Made by a program: the position numbers and the translations under genes. From Thermohalobaculum sp039513195 (lineage in GTDB: Bacteria > Pseudomonadota > Alphaproteobacteria > Rhodobacterales > Rhodobacteraceae), in assembly GCA_039513195.1 (NCBI GenBank), contig JBCCRM010000020.1, forward strand, positions 1 through 64,000: DNA of 64,000 nt, given 5' to 3'. Under the pieces are notes generated by a model. That model was given only the letters and a program-made list of their open reading frames with translations, searched no databases and was not told the origin of the DNA. Of this stretch, positions 54,704 to 62,556 are shown in pieces (position 1 is the first letter of the stretch; every line of letters begins with the position of its first letter).

Positions 54704-55453
54704 TTAGGCGGCAGTCGCAGTCTGAAAAAGGCGCCCGCATCGCACGACATCGGGCGAAAGGCCGAGATGCGGCAGGGCTGCATGCATCAGCGCTTGGTTT
54801 GAGGTGACGACAGGCAGACCGGTCGCGGCCTCCAGCCTTTCGACCGCTTCGACCGCGCGCATATCGGTGCAGGAAAGAACCAACGCCTCCGCCCTACGGT
54901 TGCTGGCGCGCAGCCCGAGGGCCAACACCTCCTCCGGCGTCAAGGCGCCTTGGTCGTGGTTTCCGAGGGGAGTCGCCACCTCGGCGCGCGCGACGGTCTT
55001 GACCCCAAATGCAGCCAGGAAGGCGATGGCCCGGTCATTCAGCTCCGGCACATAGGGCGAGGCGAATCCGATGCGCCGGGCGCCGATTGCGGCCAGCGCT
55101 GACAGCAAAGCTCCGGCCGCTGTGATCACGGGCGCCCCGGCAGTGGCGGCTGCCTGTTCGCGGAGCATTCGGTCGAAGGCCGCCCCGTGGGCGAGCGTCG
55201 CGGAGGTGCAGCCGTAAAGGATGACATCCGGCCTGACGCCCGCGATCAGGCGCAGTGGCTCCTCGATCTCGGCGCGGCCGAGACCGGCCATCTGCCCGGC
55301 ATCCGGGATCGCATCGAGATCGTACCCGCCAAGGCGCGTGGCGTGGATCGAGACGCCCATGGGCGCCAACGAGGCCAAATCGGGCTCCAGATTGGTGTTG
55401 GTATAAGGAACCAGGACGCCGATCCGGCCAAGGCCGCGGGACGGAGCAGTCAT
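54704..55453 (-). CDS. Asp/Glu/hydantoin racemase-like protein (maleate isomerase group)
   Basis: A 249-residue protein with the duplicated fold of aspartate/glutamate racemases and maleate cis-trans isomerases. Two catalytic cysteines are visible: Cys82 in YGCTSAT and Cys195 in LSCTDMRA. The N-terminus GRIGVLVPYTNTNLEPD is typical of the maleate isomerase/arylmalonate decarboxylase branch. Its start overlaps the HisC-like stop by four bases. In a hydantoin context it might racemise an intermediate; a maleamate-type isomerase is equally possible. Confidence 0.82.
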   Translation of the reverse strand: MTAPSRGLGRIGVLVPYTNTNLEPDLASLAPMGVSIHATRLGGYDLDAIPDAGQMAGLGRAEIEEPLRLIAGVRPDVILYGCTSATLAHGAAFDRMLREQAAATAGAPVITAAGALLSALAAIGARRIGFASPYVPELNDRAIAFLAAFGVKTVARAEVATPLGNHDQGALTPEEVLALGLRASNRRAEALVLSCTDMRAVEAVERLEAATGLPVVTSNQALMHAALPHLGLSPDVVRCGRLFQTATAA

Positions 55454-56532
55454 GGCTGCATCTCCTCTTGGAGGGCGGCTGTCAGGATCCCCAGGGCGCG
55501 GTCCATGGCGCCGCCTTCGGCGATTGTTGCTCGCAACGCCGTTGGCAGGCCATAGCCCGCCATGCCCCGCATCAGGAGGCCCTGCGCGCGGAGGGCTGCA
55601 TCGGCCCGTGCCGCGCGGTCCAGGTCGCCGAAATCGAGCAGGGCGAAATTCGTCCGGCTCTCCGGCACAGTCAGCCCGAGCGCACGGGCAGAGGCGGAGA
55701 ATGGGTCGCGCAGGCGGGCGGTCTGAGCCACCGTCTCGCGCATGTAGGCCTGGTCGCGCATAGCCGCCGCAGCCGCCGCCTGCGCGGAGCCGGAGACCGA
55801 GTTAGGGTTGAGCACTTTGCGTAGCGTCCGGGCGACCTTCGCCGGGAAGAGGCCCCATCCGGCCCGCATGCCGGCAAGCCCATAGGCCTTCGAGAAAGTG
55901 CGCAGGACCACCGTGTCCCCCCGCTCGATCAGTTGCCAGAGGGGCGCCGTGTCGGCAAACTCTCCATAGGCTTCGTCGATCACCAGCAGCACATCCCCTG
56001 GCAGCCCGTCGCGCAGGCGGATCAGTTCGGATACCGCCAGCACCGTCCCGGTCGGGTTTCCGGGATTGGCGACCCAGACCACCCGCGTCTGCGGCCGGAC
56101 CGCCGCGAGCAGCGCGTCGACATCGACCCTGAGATCGGTCTCCGGCGCTAGATCCGTCTCCGCTCCCGCCAGGGCAGTCGCGGTTCGGAAGAACAGATAG
56201 CCATGCGCGCTGGTCAGCGCCCGGTCGCCAGGACAAAGATAGGCCTGTGCAAGCGCTCCGATCAGCTCCATCGACCCGGCCCCGCAAAGGATCCCCGCCG
56301 GGTCGAACCCATGCACCTCCGCAATCGCGTTGCGTAGGCTCAACCAATCCGGATCTGGGTAGAGCGTACCTTCGGTCAGCGCCCTTGCCGCTGCTTCGAC
56401 CGCGAGGGGGCTTGGTGGACGCAGGCTCTCGTTTTGGGCGAGCGAAACCGTCGGCGGACCCAAGCCGCTTGAGAGGTCCGCCAGGGCATAGGGCGCCAGC
56501 GCAGCAATCTTTGCGACCGGTCGGGGGCTCAT
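55450..56532 (-). CDS. HisC-like class I/II aminotransferase
   Basis: A 360-residue PLP-dependent aminotransferase similar to histidinol-phosphate aminotransferase. It has ANPGNPTGT, the DEAYGEF region, and the PLP lysine K215 in RTFSKAYGLAGMRAGW. Because it sits in an operon with HyuA/HyuB and not in a histidine operon, it probably transaminates another amino acid, such as a product of hydantoin or lactam opening. Its start overlaps the HyuB stop by four bases, and its stop overlaps the racemase start by four bases. Confidence 0.83.
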   Translation of the reverse strand: MSPRPVAKIAALAPYALADLSSGLGPPTVSLAQNESLRPPSPLAVEAAARALTEGTLYPDPDWLSLRNAIAEVHGFDPAGILCGAGSMELIGALAQAYLCPGDRALTSAHGYLFFRTATALAGAETDLAPETDLRVDVDALLAAVRPQTRVVWVANPGNPTGTVLAVSELIRLRDGLPGDVLLVIDEAYGEFADTAPLWQLIERGDTVVLRTFSKAYGLAGMRAGWGLFPAKVARTLRKVLNPNSVSGSAQAAAAAAMRDQAYMRETVAQTARLRDPFSASARALGLTVPESRTNFALLDFGDLDRAARADAALRAQGLLMRGMAGYGLPTALRATIAEGGAMDRALGILTAALQEEMQP

Positions 56533-58184
56533 GCGGGCGCCTCCTCTTCCTGATCGAGACCGTAGATCGCCGCCCCGGCTACGGTCACAAACCCATTGGC
56601 TATGTCCTGTTGCAGGGCTTCGCGATCCCTCTCCTGCGGCGCCCCGAACCCGCCTCCGCCCGGGGTCTCGAAGATCAACGTCTGGCCAGGCCCAACCGTC
56701 ACCTCTCCCTTGCCGCGCAGATCCCGCCCACCGTCGAGCCGGAGGCGCCCGGGATCCCCCGGCAATCCGCCATCGCGGCCACGTGCGGGATTGTCGATCC
56801 GTTCGACCGAGAGGAACACGGTCAAGGCATCGCCAGAGGCAGCGGTTAGTTCGATCCGCTGGCCGAGACCGCCGCGCATCCGCCCTGGTCCGCCGCTGTT
56901 GGGGCGCAGCTCCCGCCGCCTGATCAGGATCGGGGCGACGCTCTCGCTGATCTCAACCTGGCTGCCCCAAACGCCGGAGGGATAGGCCGTGGCCGACAGC
57001 CCGTCGCGGCCGGGCCGCGCGCCGGTGCCACCGTTATGGGTGAGCTCGACCGCAAAGCCAGGGCGGCCGGCCAGCGCCACCTCTGCCGCGCTACGGATCG
57101 GCAGATCCCACATCGCCGAGGCCCCTTCCGCCGGAACCTGATCAGGCAGCGCCTGCGCCAAACAACCGAAGACGAGGTCGGGCGTCAGCTGACCCAGCGT
57201 GTGGCGCATTGCGACCGGCGCCGGAGGTTGGGCATTCAGGATGCACCCCACTGGTGCCCGCACGGTGAAGCAGGCCAAAGACCCGGCATTGTTCGGGATC
57301 TCCGGCCCCATTAGGCAGCGCAAGCCAAAGACCGCGTACGCCGCCGCATAGTTTACCGGCACATTGATGCCCCGGCGCGAGCAAGGAGAAGTGCCGGCGA
57401 AATCCAGATCCACCCCGTCCGGCCCGACCATCAGGGTCGCGGTGAGGGTGATTGGCGCCTCGTAGCCATCCACAGTCAGGCTGTTGCGGTAGGTGCCCGT
57501 AGGCACGGCGGCGATTGCCTGCAACGTGCCGCGGCGAGACGTCTCTAGGATGTGATCGGCCAGGGGCTCCAAGCTCTCCAGCCGGAACTCGGCCATCATC
57601 CCGCGCAGACGGGCCGCCCCGGTCTCGCAACAGGCGATCAGGGCGTAAATGTCCCCCTCGTTTGCAATCGGCTCCCGCGAGTTGGCCTTCACGATGTCGA
57701 GGAGGAGAGCGTTCACCTCCCCCGCCTCGACCAGCTTGCAGGGCGGGATCAGCAGCCCCTCGTCATAGATGTCCGATCCCTCCGGCCCCATGCCGCACCC
57801 ACCGAGATCCACCAGATGCGAGGTGCAGGCGGTGAAGCCTACCACGGCGACCCCGTGAAAGACGGGCATCATCAGGAGGAAATCGTTGAGATGACCGGAG
57901 GCGAGCCACGGGTCATTGGTCATGTAGATGTCGCCGGGGCGCATCGCCTCGACCGGGAAGCGGGCCAGCAGATGGCCGACCGCCGCCGCCATGGTGTTGA
58001 TATGTCCGGGCGTGCCTGTCACTGCCTGCGCGAGCATCCGCCCCTGGCGATCGAAGATGCCGGCAGAGATGTCGCCGCATTCCCGCACCATCGGGCTGAA
58101 GGCCGCGCGGATCAGCGCTTGCGCCTGCTCCTCGACCACGGCGAGGAGGCGGTTCCACATCACCTGCAGGCGGGTCGGGGTCAT
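56529..58184 (-). CDS. Hydantoinase B / oxoprolinase subunit (HyuB)
   Basis: A 551-residue subunit of the HyuA/HyuB enzyme family (N-methylhydantoinase, 5-oxoprolinase, acetophenone carboxylase). N-terminal VEEQAQALIRAAFSPMVREC and MYMTNDPW-like DIYMTNDPWLASGHLNDF are family hallmarks, as is the C-terminal GGGGFGAPQERD. It pairs with HyuA, encoded directly upstream with a four-base overlap. The complex uses ATP to open or carboxylate a cyclic amide; the specific substrate is unknown. Confidence 0.93.
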   Translation of the reverse strand: MTPTRLQVMWNRLLAVVEEQAQALIRAAFSPMVRECGDISAGIFDRQGRMLAQAVTGTPGHINTMAAAVGHLLARFPVEAMRPGDIYMTNDPWLASGHLNDFLLMMPVFHGVAVVGFTACTSHLVDLGGCGMGPEGSDIYDEGLLIPPCKLVEAGEVNALLLDIVKANSREPIANEGDIYALIACCETGAARLRGMMAEFRLESLEPLADHILETSRRGTLQAIAAVPTGTYRNSLTVDGYEAPITLTATLMVGPDGVDLDFAGTSPCSRRGINVPVNYAAAYAVFGLRCLMGPEIPNNAGSLACFTVRAPVGCILNAQPPAPVAMRHTLGQLTPDLVFGCLAQALPDQVPAEGASAMWDLPIRSAAEVALAGRPGFAVELTHNGGTGARPGRDGLSATAYPSGVWGSQVEISESVAPILIRRRELRPNSGGPGRMRGGLGQRIELTAASGDALTVFLSVERIDNPARGRDGGLPGDPGRLRLDGGRDLRGKGEVTVGPGQTLIFETPGGGGFGAPQERDREALQQDIANGFVTVAGAAIYGLDQEEEAPA

Positions 58185-60274
58185 TCGGGCGCCTCCTCCT
58201 GGGTCAGGACCAGGTTCAGGGCGCCGTCGACGGTGGCGCGGAACCCTGCCGAAACCAGCGTCGTCGTCTGCGGCTCGGTAATCAGAGCGGGCCCCGAAAG
58301 GGCCGCCCCAGGCGCGAGCATTGCGCGGGAATAGACGGCGGCTTCCAGCAGCGCGCCGGTCTCGTCACAGGCGATCTGGCGTGTCCCTTGTGGTGTCGCC
58401 TGACGCTCTGCCGAGGGTGCGGGCAGCGGATCGGTTGGCGCCGGCCTGGTGGAGACTGAGACGCCCCAATTAAGGATCTCGATCACCATGCCCGGCACGC
58501 TGCGTTGGAACAGGGTGCGGTAGGCGGCCTCGAAAGACGCGGTCAAGTGGTCGGTGTCGGCCGACTGCAACGGGCGATCCGGCAAGTCGATCTCGATCTC
58601 GTGTCCCTGACCGCGATAGCGCATGAAGGCCATCCGACGGGTCTGTCGTGCCTCGCCCGGCGCGCCGGCGCGGACCACTGCCGTAGCCTCCGTCAGCATC
58701 GCGTCGAACAGCGCGTTGATCCCGTCGCAGTCGAACCGGTCGAGGGTCGTATAGCGGCTGCGCACCAGTTCGAAGGAGACCGGCGCGCCGAGGAAGCCAA
58801 CCGCCGAGCCGACACCCGGATCGGGCGGCACCAAGATGCGCCCCACCCCGGCCCGCCGTGCCACCCGGGTTGCGTGGAGCGGTCCATTGCCGCCAAAGGC
58901 GATCATCGTGCGCGCGCCTAGGTCCTTGCCCGATTCGACAGCATGCATGCGCCCGGCGCTGGCCATGTTCTCATCGACGATGTCGCTGACGCCCTGGGCG
59001 GCATCGCGGGTCTCGAGCCCCAACGGCCGACCGACAGCAGCGTCTAGCGCGTGGGTGGCGGCGTAGGGGTCGATGCGGAGACGCCCCTCGGCAAATCCCA
59101 CGGGGTCGATATAGCCCAGCGCAATATCCGCGTCGGTCACCGTTGGGTCTTCGCCGCCCAGCCCGAACGCCGCGGGCCCTGGGCTGCTGCCAGCGCTCCT
59201 TGGGCCGACGGCCAGCCGCCCCAAACCATCAGTCGATGCAATGGAGCCGCCCCCGGCACCGATCTCGATCATCTCGACCACTGGGATCCTGACCGGCATA
59301 CCGCTGCCTTTGATGAAACGCGCGGCGCGGGCGATCTCAAAGCTCCGGGCGGTCTGCGGCCTCGCCCCATCGATCAGGCAGAGCTTGGCGGTGGTGCCAC
59401 CCATATCAAAGGAGAGGACAGCGTCCAGTCCGGTCTGGTGCGCCAGCCGCGCGGCGAGGATGGCGCCCCCGGAGGGACCCGACTCGACCAAGCGGACCGG
59501 CAACCGCTGCGCAGTCTCTACAGTCGTCATGCCACCGCCAGAAGTCATCATCAGGATCGGGCATGCCAGCCCCTCAGCCGCGAAACGGGTTGAGAAGTCA
59601 GCGAGATAGGAGCCCATCAGCGGCTGGATATAGGCGTTCGCGACAGTGGTGCAGAGGCGGTCGAACTCCCGCGCCTCCGGGCTGACTTCGGACGACAGCG
59701 AAACCGCAAGACCGGGACGCCGCGCCGCGATCAGATCGCGCAGGCGCCGCTCATGCGCGGGATTGGCGTAGGCGTGGAGGAGGCAGATCGCCAGCGCCTC
59801 CGCCCCTGAGCGATCGACGGCGTGGAGCAGCGGGTGGATTGCCCCTTCGTCGAGCGGCAGCAGCACCTGACCTTGCGCATTGACCCGCTCTGGCACTGTG
59901 AAGACACGGGCCCGCGGGACGATCAGGTCGGGCTTTTCGATCTGCAAATCGTATTGGGCGTAGCGCCGCTCATAGGCGATCTCCAGGATGTCGCGGAACC
60001 CTTCCGTCGTGATCGCGGCAACTATCGCGCCGCGCCGCTCGATCAGCGCATTGGTGGCAAGGGTCGTGCCGTGGACGAGACCCGTGATCTCGCCGAAGCG
60101 GCGACCGAGTCTCTCCAGCACCGATCGCGTGCCCGCAAGCGCCCCCTCAGCCGGCGCCGCGGTGGTTGGCGTCTTTGCCGTCGCTATGATGCGGCCGCTG
60201 GCGTCAGCAGCGGCGATATCGGTGAAAGTGCCCCCAATATCCACCGCGATCCTGAGCGGCTGACCCTGCCCCAT
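58181..60274 (-). CDS. Hydantoinase A / oxoprolinase subunit (HyuA)
   Basis: A 697-residue ATP-binding subunit with the actin-like fold. The first phosphate loop is DIGGTFTDIAAAD, and a second comes as SFDMGGTTAKLCLIDG; ARTMIAFGGNGPLHA lies in the C-terminal half. It starts the operon. The ATG at 60274 is used rather than a TTG three codons earlier; the ribosome site is weak. HyuA hydrolyses ATP to activate a hydantoin, 5-oxoproline or similar ring. The 3' end overlaps hyuB by four bases. Confidence 0.93.
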   Translation of the reverse strand: MGQGQPLRIAVDIGGTFTDIAAADASGRIIATAKTPTTAAPAEGALAGTRSVLERLGRRFGEITGLVHGTTLATNALIERRGAIVAAITTEGFRDILEIAYERRYAQYDLQIEKPDLIVPRARVFTVPERVNAQGQVLLPLDEGAIHPLLHAVDRSGAEALAICLLHAYANPAHERRLRDLIAARRPGLAVSLSSEVSPEAREFDRLCTTVANAYIQPLMGSYLADFSTRFAAEGLACPILMMTSGGGMTTVETAQRLPVRLVESGPSGGAILAARLAHQTGLDAVLSFDMGGTTAKLCLIDGARPQTARSFEIARAARFIKGSGMPVRIPVVEMIEIGAGGGSIASTDGLGRLAVGPRSAGSSPGPAAFGLGGEDPTVTDADIALGYIDPVGFAEGRLRIDPYAATHALDAAVGRPLGLETRDAAQGVSDIVDENMASAGRMHAVESGKDLGARTMIAFGGNGPLHATRVARRAGVGRILVPPDPGVGSAVGFLGAPVSFELVRSRYTTLDRFDCDGINALFDAMLTEATAVVRAGAPGEARQTRRMAFMRYRGQGHEIEIDLPDRPLQSADTDHLTASFEAAYRTLFQRSVPGMVIEILNWGVSVSTRPAPTDPLPAPSAERQATPQGTRQIACDETGALLEAAVYSRAMLAPGAALSGPALITEPQTTTLVSAGFRATVDGALNLVLTQEEAPE

Positions 60275-60659
60275 GGCTTGCAATCCGTCTGAACTCGACG
60301 CTCGGCCGAGCGATCGTCACGGTGGTGTTTATCGGAGGGGGCACCGGTGGTGCCCGGCCCGCGTCGGGATCGACACCCGCTGAAGGGTCAACTCGCGACG
60401 AGATCGCAGCCGGTCGCGCGACGACCGCGCCGCCTGTCTTCGTTAATATGATGACGCCTTGACATGACTTGCAGCTGACGCCGCAGATCGGGTCGTGTCA
60501 AGCAAAGCCTCGCCGGCGCGTTGCCACGCGCGGCGCGCGCGCCCGACTGCCCAAATCCAGAGCAGGTTATCTGAGCGTCCGACCGAAACGGTAGCAGAGA
60601 AGCCATGGTCGCGGTGGCTCGATTCTGTCAGGCTATCCCCACCGAGACAGGAGGCTCGC
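60275..60659. promoter_or_regulatory. Divergent control region between hyuA operon and TauD gene
   Basis: This 385-base stretch separates the HyuA-led operon (minus) from the TauD-type gene (plus). It contains a perfect inverted repeat CTTGACA (60458-60464) and TGTCAAG (60496-60502). Each arm contains a TTGACA hexamer, but I see no good -10 elements at the expected distance, so it may be an operator instead of two promoters. No gene is supported here. Confidence 0.4.
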
Positions 60660-61562
60660 ATGGCAGCAGAGACGCAATCGGCGCTTCGGATGACGCCGCT
60701 TACCGATCGTTTTGGGGTCGAGATCGCAGGCGTGGACCTTCGCGATGTGACGGCAACGCATCTCTATCCAGAGATCAGGGCGGCGTTTGAGACGCAGTCT
60801 CTCCTGCTCTTCCGGCACCAGTCGCTCGGCGATACGGACCATTTGCGTCTTGCGGCGCTGTTCGGACCCATCGAGGACAGGGCGTCTGATGAACGGACGA
60901 AGGACCAAGCGTTCGAGGTGCCGAGAGTGTCGAATGTTCAGGCAGACGGGACTGTGTCGGGGGAGATGGATCTCCACACCCTGAACCTGAAGAGCAACCA
61001 GCTCTGGCACACCGACAGCACCTTTCTGCCCGTCCCGGCGCTGGCAAACATCATCACCGCGCGGATCGTGCCGTCGCAGGGTGGAGAGACCGAGATCGCC
61101 TCGACCCGGGCGGCGTGGCAGGACATGCCGGATGCACTGCGGGAACAGGCCCGAAACGCGGTGCTTTGGCACCGCTACAGCCATTCGAGGGCGCGCCTGT
61201 CGGCGGAGTTGGCGGCGATGGCAATGTTTCAGAAATGGCCGGATCGGGCCTGGCCCGCGATGTGGACGAACCCGGTGACGGGGGAGGACGCGGTGTATGT
61301 CGCCTCCCACGCCTTTCGGGTCGATGGGATGGAGCAGGCGGAGGGCTCAGCGCTAATCGATGCGCTGATCGAGTTTTGCACCCGACCGAGTTATGTCTAC
61401 AGCCATTGCTGGCAGGTGGGCGACTTGTTGATCTGGGACGAGCGGGCGACGCTCCACCGCGGGACGCCCTGGCCATACGAGGAGCCGAGGGTGCTCTCGA
61501 GCCTCTGCGTCTCGGTCACCGAGGCCGATGGGCTTGGCGCGATGCGCCACGCCCTGGGCTAA
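60660..61562 (+). CDS. TauD/TfdA-family Fe(II)/2-oxoglutarate dioxygenase
   Basis: A 300-residue dioxygenase of the TauD/TfdA fold. The iron ligands are His117 and Asp119 in WHTDSTF and the distal His266 in ATLHRG; the Arg for 2-oxoglutarate is expected near the C-terminus (HRGTPWPYEEPR). Members hydroxylate taurine, 2,4-D, or other sulfonates and ethers. The ATG at 60660 has a strong GGAGG site, so it is preferred over upstream starts. It is divergent from the hydantoinase operon and may be co-regulated. Downstream is a region of transposase relics. Confidence 0.88.
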   Translation: MAAETQSALRMTPLTDRFGVEIAGVDLRDVTATHLYPEIRAAFETQSLLLFRHQSLGDTDHLRLAALFGPIEDRASDERTKDQAFEVPRVSNVQADGTVSGEMDLHTLNLKSNQLWHTDSTFLPVPALANIITARIVPSQGGETEIASTRAAWQDMPDALREQARNAVLWHRYSHSRARLSAELAAMAMFQKWPDRAWPAMWTNPVTGEDAVYVASHAFRVDGMEQAEGSALIDALIEFCTRPSYVYSHCWQVGDLLIWDERATLHRGTPWPYEEPRVLSSLCVSVTEADGLGAMRHALG

Positions 61563-61722
61563 CGCGCCCGGCGTCTAGGGCGCCGCGTCTGCCACCCAGC
61601 CTGTGGCACCGGAGGCGCCCGCGGCGCACTGCAGGCGTCGTCGCGCTTGGGGATGCCGCGGGCCGATCCCGCCGACCACCAGCGGTGCAAGGACCTGCTT
61701 CTGTTATTGGCTTTCGGTCTGC

Positions 61723-61925
61723 GCGAAGTACCGCGGGAGCAGGTCGTGGAGACGGTTGCCGGAATTCCGGCAGGGGATCGGTTCAAGGCTTGCCCTGAGA
61801 TACGCCAATAGACGGACGTCGTTGTGCTGCGCAGTATCGATTGCGGAGGCGACGGAGCGCTAGGCCTTCCCGACTTCGCCACGCCCTCGAAGAGAGCGCT
61901 GCTAGCGCCAATCTACTCGCGTGGA
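61723..61925 (-). pseudogene. IS66-family transposase C-terminal relic
   Basis: The minus-strand frame contains RGRGEVGKA, a stop codon, then RSVASAIDTAQHNDVRLLAY and RLHDLLPRYFA, which follow the layout of the IS66 TnpC C-terminus (the region before DELLPW-type endings). The in-frame stop, loss of the rest of the gene and poor matches show that it is inactive. Identity is moderate. Confidence 0.45.
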
Positions 61926-62040
61926 TCAGGCACCCGACCCTTTTGCAGTCTATTTCGGTTCGGCCTTCGGTTGCGAAGGTGTCGAAGGCCGCGGCGAGAA
62001 CGGACTAACTGCCCCCCAAGAGCGCTTTACGACCAGAGTG

Positions 62041-62121
62041 CATCGGTCCTCGCGCTCTAAGGTATTGTTCAGGAATGTTTTCGCGACGCCAATCTAAGTC
62101 AGATTGGCTGGGAAAATGCTC
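62041..62121 (-). repeat. 81-bp dispersed repeat, copy C
   Basis: Read on the minus strand, this copy keeps the inner palindrome best: CCAATCTGACTTAGATTGG (62089-62107), with 7-base arms around GACTT. It also has CGCGAAAACATTCC and CTTAGAGCGCGAGGACC. Related copies are at 5412-5492 and 12364-12444. It lies between IS66 and IS630 relics. Confidence 0.75.
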
Positions 62122-62269
62122 TGGGACCCCGCTCGTACCACGGGGCGATGGAACGCAGTCTGTGAAGGGTTCCACCCCAGGCGCGAAGGGTGTTTCACGA
62201 TGGAGACCACCAGAGGTCTTCCTTGCGGGCTTGGATCGAGCGTCGCAACGGTCGATCGGCGGGGTTGGC

Positions 62270-62515
62270 TTTCCAGTGATCGCCGACCGTGCGGGCTGCC
62301 CTGTCCCTGAAACTCGACGTGGCCGATACCATGACGCTGATGCCTCCGCCGCCGAGATCGCCGGAGCTTAGCCCGATGGAGAACCTGTGGCCGTTCATGC
62401 GCGACGACGCGTTCTCGAACCGGTCCTTTCGAAACGAGCGCGGCATCGTCGCGCTCTGCTGCGCGGCCCGGAACACGATCCCGGACCGGCCAGACCGCAT
62501 CGCATCTAGCAGAGG
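62270..62515 (+). pseudogene. IS630-family transposase C-terminal relic
   Basis: The plus-strand frame has PPPRSPELSPMENLWPFMRD, the IS630 segment around the catalytic Glu, then SNRSFRNE and CCAARNTIPDRPDRIAS, also typical of that family. The upstream DxAGWH-type segment is only seen in another frame (DRAGCP), and the first catalytic Asp region is absent. So only a 250-base fragment remains, starting about 150 bases after repeat copy C and ending some 40 bases before the stop codon of the next gene. Confidence 0.75.
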
Positions 62516-62556
62516 CCGAGGCTGGAACAGCGGGGTCCAATCGTTTCGCTGTGGAC

